From Clostridiaceae bacterium (GTDB taxonomy: Bacteria > Bacillota > Clostridia > Saccharofermentanales > Fastidiosipilaceae), in NCBI GenBank assembly GCA_012800515.1, contig JAAZJE010000117.1:1-18809 (forward strand): a stretch of DNA of 18,809 bases. Direction: 5' to 3'. Positions 13,691 through 18,809 of the stretch are shown here, piece by piece. Made by a program: the position numbers and the translations under genes. Positions within the stretch are counted from its first letter, which is position 1, and each line of letters starts with the position of its first letter. The notes under the pieces are model-generated. The model worked only from the letters and a program-made list of their open reading frames with translations, was not told where the DNA came from and did no database searches.

Positions 13691-14944
13691 TTATAGAGCT
13701 ACGGAATCCGCGTGGGCAATAACCAGTTGTCGCAACAATTCGACGGCCCGCTCCATATCCTGTACGCTCAGGTACTCATAGGGACCGTGGAAATTGCCGC
13801 CGCCGGTGAATACATTGGGACAGGGGAGGCCCAGTTCGGAGAGTCGGGCGCCGTCGGTGCCGCCGCGGGTCGGGATGAGTTTCGGAGTAATTTCCGGAGC
13901 GGCAAAAGCCCTATCCAGCAGACGCAGTATGGTCGGTTCACGCTCGATATAGGAACGCATATTCAGATACTGATCTTTGATTTCAACAGAGAACGGCGGC
14001 GGCGCGTCAATATCGGTCCGGGCATAACGGGCGTTGAATTCCTCAACCCGCCGACGAATTTGTTCTTTGCGCTCGGCAAAGCTGTCGATGTCGAAGTCGC
14101 GGATAATGTAATTGATAGTGGCGGTTGTGACATCGCCGCAGATGTTGTCGCAGTGCAGGAAGCCCTGACGCTCGCGGGTCTCCTCGGGAGTGTCGAGCGG
14201 ATCGAAGGAAGCGGCAAAGCGGGCGGCCAACGTAGCGGCGTTAACCATTTGTTTGTAGGCGGTACCCGGATGCACCGAACGGCCGCGAACGGTAACAACA
14301 GCACCCGCCGCGTTAAAGGTCTCGCAGGAGATTTCCGGGCAGAGTCCGCCGTCGACGGTGACGGCCATAGCTGCGTCAAAGAGTTCCAGGTCAAAGTATC
14401 TGGTACCGGCGCCGATTTCTTCGTCGGGCGTGAAGGCTAGGCGTAGGGGGCCGTGTTTAATCTGTGGATTGGCCTGCAGATAGGTGAACAAGGCGAGAAT
14501 TTCGGCGATGCCGGCCTTGTTATCGGCTCCGAGCAGGGAAGTGCCGTCGGCGATGATCAGATCGTGGCCGACCAATTTGTCCAGCTCCGGAAATAAAGCG
14601 GCGGAAAGGGTGAGATTCGACTCGGCATTGATGACAATCGGTTCGCCGGTGTAAGTGACGCGCCGATGTGATTTAACCTCGCCGGAGGCGGCGGGCGAGG
14701 TATCAACGTGGGCAATAAAGCCCAGCGGCGGCAAATCGGCCAGCTCGGGAGAATTGGCGGGGAGGCGGCCGTAGAGCGTATATTTGTCGCTCAGAGTCGT
14801 CTCGAGCTCCAATTCTTCAACCAGACCGGCGAGATGACGCAGGATTTCTATTTGTCCCGGAGATGAAGGATAGGTCGTCGAATTCTCATTCGAAGTCGTA
14901 TTGAAATAAATCAGTTCCAAAAAATAGTCCAAAGCTGTACGCAC
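13691..14944 (-). CDS. pepT: Peptidase T (aminotripeptidase)
   Basis: 417 residues, the usual length. PepT is a cytoplasmic dinuclear zinc enzyme that removes the N-terminal residue from tripeptides. Metal and catalytic residues are in place: H79 and D81 in 'IAHVDTSP', D141 in 'LLGADNKAG', E175/E176 in 'TPDEE', D198 in 'TVDGG' and the C-terminal His in 'NFHGPYEY'. The 'RGGTDGARLSELGLPCPN' segment is diagnostic. The start is GTG at 14944 with AAGGAG 8 bases upstream. It begins 5 bases after the SDR gene stop, so the two are cotranscribed. Downstream, transcription would run into the repeat array; no separate terminator is seen. Confidence 0.97.
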   Translation of the reverse strand: MRTALDYFLELIYFNTTSNENSTTYPSSPGQIEILRHLAGLVEELELETTLSDKYTLYGRLPANSPELADLPPLGFIAHVDTSPAASGEVKSHRRVTYTGEPIVINAESNLTLSAALFPELDKLVGHDLIIADGTSLLGADNKAGIAEILALFTYLQANPQIKHGPLRLAFTPDEEIGAGTRYFDLELFDAAMAVTVDGGLCPEISCETFNAAGAVVTVRGRSVHPGTAYKQMVNAATLAARFAASFDPLDTPEETRERQGFLHCDNICGDVTTATINYIIRDFDIDSFAERKEQIRRRVEEFNARYARTDIDAPPPFSVEIKDQYLNMRSYIEREPTILRLLDRAFAAPEITPKLIPTRGGTDGARLSELGLPCPNVFTGGGNFHGPYEYLSVQDMERAVELLRQLVIAHADSVAL

Positions 14945-14949
14945 GAGAG

Positions 14950-16614
14950 TTACTCCTTTTTGCGATTTTTATTTTTTCTGTTTGATGGGTCCTTAAAGTA
15001 GGCGGCCAGTCGACCGACCCATCCGGTAATTTTCTTCTGCCTCGCCCCTGTACGTGCTGCGGTGATATCGCGTGCGGAACCCTGCGGATAGAAATTCCGC
15101 TCGTCCGGGTGATGCGAATCATACCAAACCTGGGCAAAGAAGGGGACGTGGCGCGCAAGTTCGTCGAAATTCCAGGGTTCGGGCTGACAACAGACCGGGC
15201 ACCAGTGGCCGGCACGGAGAATTAGGTAAGGCGAGGCGGAGAATTCGTGTCCCTGGTGGCAATGCCAAGGTAGCTCGGTGTACATATCTCCCTTGGTCAT
15301 TGTTTCGGCCAGGCAGACGCCGCCGCGGAATTTGGCGGCGGAAATCAGGTCGGACAGTTCAATCTCGGCATCGGGGCGGGTATCATCATAACCGTGGCCA
15401 AGATAATAGCCGCGCGCCCGCAAATTGTCGTCAGATTTGAATTGATTATAATCGAGAAACACGCCCGTGGCCGGATCCCGATTTTCGCAAAGCAGGGGGA
15501 ACTGGTGCCAAAAGCGCGGCAACTCGGCATAGGCCTTTCCGGGACCGTAAAAAGCCTCCGCCCGCTCCGTGGGACCGTTTTCGGCCCAATGTGCCGGCGC
15601 GTCGTAACCGAAGGCCAGCGGACGCAAAATTCGGCTGCGGATCAGCCGCTTCAGGGGATAGCCGACCTTATAGTACCAAAGTTTTTTCCTCAGGGCGTTA
15701 AAGAAGTCGGTAAAGCACTCGCCGGCGGTGAAGTCGAACTGCTTGATAAGAATGTCCGAATCGATCATCCACAGACCGCTGAAGTTGCGGGTGGCGAACC
15801 AATGAGGACGGAAAAAATATTTAGGGCTGGAGCCGATCAGCCTGAGCCCCGCCGCCAAAGTCTCGTAATAGGTAGTGCGCGAGGGAGCGCCGCCGCCGAC
15901 ATTGTAGACTCGCCGCCAAAACTCTGGCGGCAACTCGCCAGCAAGTTCGGCGGTGATGATTTTACTGATTAAGTCGGCGGTGCAACGGGTGGTGGTCCAT
16001 TCCAGACAGGTGTTGAGCGGAGTCTGAAAGATCAGGCCGTCCCCCATATTACGCAGAATCATACTGTCGTAAAGGATGGGGCTGAGGCGCAGTGAGATCC
16101 AACGCTCGAGACCCGATTCAATGACCAAACGTTCGGCGCGCACCTTAGAGGAGCCGTAGACTTCATAGGGACCCGGCAAGAGCGGGTCGCCGACGCGTCC
16201 CCAGGGGTGTAGATGGTTTCTGTACCCGTACTGAGCAACGGTGCCGGTATAGATAAGACGTATTTTCTTCCAATCCGACTGAGCTTTGATTGCCGTCAGA
16301 ATGTTGCGAGTGCCGCCGACATTCGTCTGCCAGGCCAGATCCGGGTAATGCAGAGTAGCCGGAGGAATGAGCGCACCGCAATGCAATACCAGCTCGCAAC
16401 CCGCAACGGCATTCAAACATGAATCGGCATCACAGAGATTGCCCCAAAAGGGCTCAACATTGAGTCCGTCGCGTTGCCAGCGCGAAAACAGGTCGCGATT
16501 TTTGGCGGAGTCACGGAGAAAAAGCCGACAACGAATTTTTCCGGCACGCGCCAACAGGGGAATAAGGGGCGCCGTTATGCTGCCCGAAGCGCCGGTTATA
16601 AGGATTGTCCGCAT
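14950..16614 (-). CDS. NAD-dependent epimerase/dehydratase (extended SDR) with zinc-ribbon-like C-terminal extension
   Basis: 554 residues from the ATG at 16614, which has GGAGG 5 bases upstream. A start 26 codons earlier lacks support. The N-terminal half (1-300) is an extended SDR: Rossmann motif 'TGASGSIT', 'LHCGAL', 'NVGGTRNIL', and the catalytic YxxxK as 'YGSSK'. These enzymes usually act on nucleotide sugars or related metabolites. The second half is unusual: after a variable region, Cys452 and His456 ('CHQGH') pair with Cys472 and Cys475 ('CPVC'), resembling a zinc ribbon of the 'GHxF-SP-WCPxC' style. A Lys/Arg/Asn-rich tail ends the protein. The third glycine of the classic GxxGxxG is replaced. 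Substrate unknown; cotranscription with pepT gives no clear hint. Confidence 0.8.
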   Translation of the reverse strand: MRTILITGASGSITAPLIPLLARAGKIRCRLFLRDSAKNRDLFSRWQRDGLNVEPFWGNLCDADSCLNAVAGCELVLHCGALIPPATLHYPDLAWQTNVGGTRNILTAIKAQSDWKKIRLIYTGTVAQYGYRNHLHPWGRVGDPLLPGPYEVYGSSKVRAERLVIESGLERWISLRLSPILYDSMILRNMGDGLIFQTPLNTCLEWTTTRCTADLISKIITAELAGELPPEFWRRVYNVGGGAPSRTTYYETLAAGLRLIGSSPKYFFRPHWFATRNFSGLWMIDSDILIKQFDFTAGECFTDFFNALRKKLWYYKVGYPLKRLIRSRILRPLAFGYDAPAHWAENGPTERAEAFYGPGKAYAELPRFWHQFPLLCENRDPATGVFLDYNQFKSDDNLRARGYYLGHGYDDTRPDAEIELSDLISAAKFRGGVCLAETMTKGDMYTELPWHCHQGHEFSASPYLILRAGHWCPVCCQPEPWNFDELARHVPFFAQVWYDSHHPDERNFYPQGSARDITAARTGARQKKITGWVGRLAAYFKDPSNRKNKNRKKE

Positions 16615-16651
16615 GTTCACCTCCGCGACCGTATTAGGTCGACTGCACTCC

Positions 16652-16680
16652 ATTTTACGCCATAAGAAGAATATTTTCAG
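16652..16680 (-). promoter_or_regulatory. Candidate promoter of the SDR-pepT unit
   Basis: CTGAAA (16675-16680) and TAAAAT (16652-16657), 17 bases apart on the minus strand, 38 bases before the SDR start. The -35 matches only four of six consensus bases. Confidence 0.45.
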
Positions 16681-16747
16681 CCTCGCTTCCAAAAAAAAGG
16701 AATTGCGGTAATTTTCAGGGCTCCTCCAAAGCTTCTGCGGACGGCTA

Positions 16748-16777
16748 TTGGACTTTCCGTCCTCCTGATGGTAAAGT
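16748..16777 (+). promoter_or_regulatory. Weak candidate promoter for the ECF S-component gene
   Basis: TTGGAC (16748-16753) and TAAAGT (16772-16777) are 18 bases apart. The -35 lies in the loop of a GGACGG/CCGTCC hairpin (16739-16762). Confidence 0.35.
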
Positions 16778-16805
16778 ATCTGTAAAATAGACTGAAACAG
16801 AGACT

Positions 16806-17369
16806 ATGTTTATGAATCAGAATAATAAGTTTCTTCAAAAGTATTTTTCCACGCGTAATTTAGCGATGGGAGCCATGTCACTGGCTTTGGCTATCGTTTT
16901 GCCGTGGATTATGCACAGCATTCCGCGCGCCGGGCAGATTTTCCTGCCTATGCATATACCGGTTCTGATTTGCGGTTTTGTTTGCGGCTGGCCGCTCGGT
17001 CTATTGGTCGGGGCGCTGGCTCCGCTGCTCAACCATTTGGTGACCGGGATGCCGCCGCAGGCGATTATCGTGCAGATGACGGTCGAATTAGCGGTATACG
17101 GTCTTTTGGCTGGAATTCTTTATAGATTTATCCGTACCAAGGATGGGTACGTTGACATTTACCTCTCGTTGATTTTCGCGATGCTCGGCGGACGCATCGT
17201 GTATGGCCTCCTAAATGCCCTGATCTTCAATGCCGGTTCATACGGCTGGAGTGTCTGGTTGACGGGCATGTTCGTTACGGCCTGGCCGGGCATTGTTATT
17301 CAGCTGGTATTGGTTCCGGCGGTCGTAATTGCGCTACGCAAGGCGAAGCTGATTCCGCCGCGCTATTGA
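16806..17369 (+). CDS. ECF transporter S component (substrate-binding membrane subunit)
   Basis: 187 residues with about five to six membrane helices. The motif 'LPMHIPVLICGFVCGWPLGLLVGALAPLLNHLVTGMPP' region (about residues 48-85) is characteristic of the ECF_trnsprt (DUF3816) S-component family. S components capture vitamins or cofactor precursors and use a shared EcfA/A'/T energising module, which is not in this window and is probably encoded elsewhere. Substrate cannot be assigned; no riboswitch is recognised upstream. ATG at 16806 or 16812 are both possible, neither with a strong ribosome site. It is divergent from the SDR-pepT unit. Confidence 0.85.
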   Translation: MFMNQNNKFLQKYFSTRNLAMGAMSLALAIVLPWIMHSIPRAGQIFLPMHIPVLICGFVCGWPLGLLVGALAPLLNHLVTGMPPQAIIVQMTVELAVYGLLAGILYRFIRTKDGYVDIYLSLIFAMLGGRIVYGLLNALIFNAGSYGWSVWLTGMFVTAWPGIVIQLVLVPAVVIALRKAKLIPPRY

Positions 17370-17401
17370 CGAATCAACCGGAAGCGAATATTCCCGCTTT
17401 A

Positions 17402-17410
17402 TGGTATAAT
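17402..17410 (+). promoter_or_regulatory. Extended -10 promoter for the 91-residue protein gene
   Basis: TGGTATAAT is a perfect extended -10 (TGnTATAAT). No good -35 is seen at 16-18 bases upstream, which such promoters can lack. It lies 71 bases before the ATG. Confidence 0.6.
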
Positions 17411-17481
17411 ATCTGACAGTAAATAATGCCTATTGGACAGTTGAATATTGACCGTAGGCAAGGAAATAGGAGGTATAGCGT

Positions 17482-17757
17482 ATGGTTACAACTTTTGACA
17501 TGTATGACATCGACGTACAGGTATTTATGGAGGCGCTTGACCATTGCAAAGGTAATGTCTATCTGCGTACGGATGAGGGCGACTACATCAATCTCAAGAG
17601 CAAACTCAGCCAGATTGCCGGCCTAATGCAACTGATCGAAGGCGGCAAGGTCGTCAAGGCGAAGATCGAGTGTGATAATGTAGAGGACGTTTCGTACCTG
17701 TTCCGACTGAATTTGTTCGGACACCAGAAGAAGCCCGGCGAAGAGAGCCAAGAGTAA
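17482..17757 (+). CDS. Conserved small Clostridial protein, unknown function
   Basis: 91 residues with a strong AGGAGG site 8 bases before the ATG. The sequence is soluble and mixed alpha/beta, with 'ALDHCKGNVYLRTDEGDYINLKSKLSQ', 'MQLIEGGKVVKAKIECDN' and 'DVSYLFRLNLFG'. I recall close relatives in many Clostridia, often mislabelled as a polyA polymerase; nothing in the sequence supports a nucleotidyltransferase. The order of strands and the 'EGDxINLKSKLxQ' motif suggest a small scaffold or regulatory domain. It is followed by a palindromic hairpin and then a small P-loop protein, another Clostridial conserved gene, but separate transcription is likely. Confidence 0.8.
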   Translation: MVTTFDMYDIDVQVFMEALDHCKGNVYLRTDEGDYINLKSKLSQIAGLMQLIEGGKVVKAKIECDNVEDVSYLFRLNLFGHQKKPGEESQE

Positions 17758-17823
17758 GGGCTGATGACAGATCGGTGTTTCGCCACAGATACCAATCAGT
17801 GCGGAACATATGTTATGTCATCG

Positions 17824-17846
17824 GACCGAGGATATCCTCGGTCTTT
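17824..17846 (+). terminator. Palindromic hairpin with short T run
   Basis: A perfect 20-base palindrome (17824-17843) can form an 8-bp GC-rich stem with an AUAU loop, followed by TTT only. It may end transcription of the 91-residue gene; the weak T tract and perfect symmetry would also suit a dimeric operator for the next gene. Confidence 0.5.
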
Positions 17847-17885
17847 ACGTAATACGAAAAATCATTGATAACATGGGAGATACAG

Positions 17886-18332
17886 ATGGTTAAAATAATT
17901 GCCGGTAAAAAAGGTACGGGAAAGACAAGTCGTCTGGTTGACATGGTCAATGCCGACGCCAAGCTTCATGACCTCAACGTGGTTTGCATTGAGCAGGGAC
18001 GTCGACTCGATTCGTGGGTGAACTACCGGGCGCGCCTGATCGACATCTCGGAATATCCGATTCAGGGTTTCCGTGAGTTGTTCAGCTTTATCGCGGGAAT
18101 TCACGCCAAGGATTACGATCTCGATCGGGTCTATATCGACAGCATATACAAGGTCGCGCAGAGCGATGACCAGGATGAATTGATCCTGTTCCTGAATTAT
18201 CTGAATGATTTTACGACCGAACAGGAGACCGAGGCGATCATCATATTGACCGCGGACGTCGATGAACTCCCGGAAGAACTGCGGCGGTATTGCTGCGATT
18301 GCGGCGAGGTCAAGTGCCCGGATTGCGAATAG
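17886..18332 (+). CDS. Small P-loop ATP-binding protein with cysteine-rich tail
   Basis: 148 residues from the ATG at 17886, 5-6 bases after GGGAGA; a TTG at 17865 lacks a ribosome site. It begins 'MVKIIAGKKGTGKT', a Walker A motif at residues 7-14 (GKKGTGKT). A Walker-B-like 'DRVYIDSIYKV' lies near residue 80 and 'IIILTADVDELPEEL' near residues 118-132. This family is common in Clostridia and is often labelled a PilT-like twitching motility protein, without the rest of PilT. The C-terminus 'YCCDCGEVKCPDCE' has five cysteines in CxxC-like spacing, suggesting a metal site; I do not recall this tail in relatives. Function unknown; probably a small signalling or nucleotide-binding ATPase. Confidence 0.8.
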   Translation: MVKIIAGKKGTGKTSRLVDMVNADAKLHDLNVVCIEQGRRLDSWVNYRARLIDISEYPIQGFRELFSFIAGIHAKDYDLDRVYIDSIYKVAQSDDQDELILFLNYLNDFTTEQETEAIIILTADVDELPEELRRYCCDCGEVKCPDCE

Positions 18333-18369
18333 TTCGCGAACCGGCAAATTGAATTGAAATTAGCATTCG

Positions 18370-18408
18370 GACACCGTGAGACTTAAATCTCGCGGTGTCT
18401 GTTGTTAT
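18370..18408 (+). terminator. Rho-independent terminator after the P-loop gene
   Basis: A 12-bp stem (18370-18381 with 18388-18399, one G-T pair) and a 6-base loop are followed by a T-rich tail TGTTGTTAT. It sits 37 bases after the P-loop gene stop. Confidence 0.8.
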
Positions 18409-18415
18409 AAAAGAT

Positions 18416-18443
18416 AACGCCATGACGGCGAGGTCATGGCGTT
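18416..18443. terminator. Bidirectional hairpin terminator abutting tRNA-Gln
   Basis: An 11-bp perfect stem, AACGCCATGAC (18416-18426) with GTCATGGCGTT (18433-18443), and a 6-base loop. On the minus strand it begins one base after the tRNA CCA and is followed by a T-rich ATCTTTTAT. On the plus strand it is a second stop after the 18370 terminator. Confidence 0.8.
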
Positions 18444-18444
18444 T

Positions 18445-18518
18445 TGGCTGCCGACGAAGGATTTGAACCCTCACAAACTGATCCAGAGTCAGGTGTGCTA
18501 CCATTACACCAGTCGGCA
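18445..18518 (-). tRNA. tRNA-Gln, anticodon CTG
   Basis: 74 bases including an encoded CCA. Acceptor arms TGCCGAC/GTCGGCA pair over 7 bp, the D-arm is GTGT/GCAC, and the anticodon loop CTCTGGA gives anticodon CTG (18484-18486), reading CAG. The T-loop is TTCAAAT with a GAGGG/CCTTC stem and the discriminator base is G. The first anticodon-stem pair is a C-T mismatch, leaving four pairs. Confidence 0.95.
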
Positions 18519-18551
18519 AAAAATTGTCGGGGCAGGAACCCGACTGCGGGT

Positions 18552-18580
18552 ATTCTAGCACCTAAGTATTTTCCGTGCAA
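18552..18580 (-). promoter_or_regulatory. Promoter of tRNA-Gln
   Basis: TTGCAC (18575-18580) and TAGAAT (18552-18557) are 17 bases apart on the minus strand. The -10 box ends 33 bases before the mature tRNA 5' end. Confidence 0.65.
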
Positions 18581-18607
18581 GTTCAACGGGAGATTGGGTC
18601 TGTTGTT

Positions 18608-18636
18608 TTGTTATTTACGTTTCGATGACCTATAAT
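18608..18636 (+). promoter_or_regulatory. Promoter of thrS
   Basis: TTGTTA (18608-18613) and a perfect TATAAT (18631-18636) with a 17-base spacer. The predicted leader is only about 60 bases and carries a hairpin GGCGGA-TTG-TCCGCC (18661-18675) just before the ribosome site. Confidence 0.7.
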
Positions 18637-18701
18637 GAGCGGAAGGCTGATATGAGATGTGGCGGATTGTCCGCCTCGGCCGGAGAAGGAGTAAACGGAA
18701 A

Positions 18702-18809
18702 ATGAGTGAAGTGATTTTTGCAGATCGAGAGCAGCGGGAGAGTTTTTGGCATACCAGCTCGCACGTTCTGGCGCAGGCCGTCAAGCGGCTCTACCCCGAG
18801 ACAAAGTTG
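18702..18809 (+). CDS. thrS: Threonyl-tRNA synthetase, N-terminal fragment
   Basis: The first 36 codons run to the window edge. After a 16-residue lead the protein enters 'HTSSHVLAQAVKRLYPETKL', the start of the ThrS editing domain, with the HxxxH motif at His17 and His21. ThrS charges tRNA-Thr and clears mis-charged serine with this domain. The usual N-terminal TGS domain (about 60 residues) is absent; such shorter ThrS forms exist. A GAAGGAG site lies 10 bases before the ATG. An AlaRS-type editing protein shares a related HxxxH, but the following 'LAQAVKRLYP' favours ThrS. Confidence 0.85.
   Translation, partial: MSEVIFADREQRESFWHTSSHVLAQAVKRLYPETKL

Noticed and set aside
12562..13722. Several open reading frames of 60-220 codons on both strands across the repeat array
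   Set aside because: They only reflect a stop-poor repeat. The 145-bp period shifts frame in each unit, no ribosome sites precede them, and the products are low-complexity repeats with no domain.
16615..16692. Longer N-terminus for the SDR protein
   Set aside because: The 26 extra residues precede the Rossmann motif, have no ribosome site and cover the candidate promoter. The ATG at 16614 has a good GGAGG site.
16682..16805. Riboswitch upstream of the ECF S component
   Set aside because: Only a 6-bp hairpin is visible. No preQ1, THF, TPP, cobalamin or FMN motif can be recognised in this short leader.
18637..18701. T-box in the thrS leader
   Set aside because: The leader is about 60 bases and lacks the conserved T-box sequence and specifier stem.

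Overview
The window looks like a chromosomal segment of a Bacillota (Clostridia-type) bacterium with moderate GC content. The evidence is the minus-strand order ylxM-ffh-rpsP-khpA-rimM-trmD, strong AGGAGG-type ribosome sites with TTG and GTG starts, a TelA/XpaC pair, an ECF transporter S component, a CD1871A-type CXXC protein and two small genes of a kind common in Clostridia. No phage, transposase, rRNA or CRISPR is visible. I cannot name the species.

Layout. 1-819 (+): the C-terminal end of an ABC (FtsX/MacB-type) permease and a small four-helix membrane protein. 831-5258 (-): a tightly overlapping four-gene operon encoding a lipoprotein with a solute-binding domain fused to a VWA domain, an XpaC-family protein, a membrane-anchored solute-binding-like protein, and TelA. 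5338-7175 (-): a redox triad of thioredoxin-like lipoprotein, short CXXC membrane protein and polytopic 4Fe-4S protein. 7302-11186 (-): the SRP/ribosome/tRNA-modification operon, with a clear sigma-A-type promoter upstream of ylxM.

11326-12607 is an AT-richer accessory patch. It holds a lipoprotein gene broken by an in-frame stop and cut at its 3' end, converging on an unrecognised gene. 12735-13667 is a striking array of six long tandem repeats whose lengths are 145, 145, 187, 166, 145 and 145 bp, i.e. 145+21n. Each unit carries nested inverted repeats. 13691-16614 (-): a two-gene unit of an SDR/epimerase with a zinc-ribbon-like C-terminus, followed by peptidase T. 16806-18332 (+): an ECF S component, a conserved 91-residue protein and a small P-loop protein. 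18445-18518 (-): tRNA-Gln(CTG), divergent from thrS, whose first 36 codons close the window.

How the genes fit together: the ylxM-trmD block is core translation and protein-targeting machinery. The TelA/XpaC/SBP/VWA operon reads as an envelope-located sensing or stress module. The redox triad reads as an electron relay to an extracytoplasmic thioredoxin. The best candidates for something undescribed are the 145+21n repeat array and the four-gene TelA operon. Smaller oddities are a duplicated ribosome-site/start-codon cassette, the SDR-zinc fusion, and acidic low-complexity additions in KhpA and TrmD.
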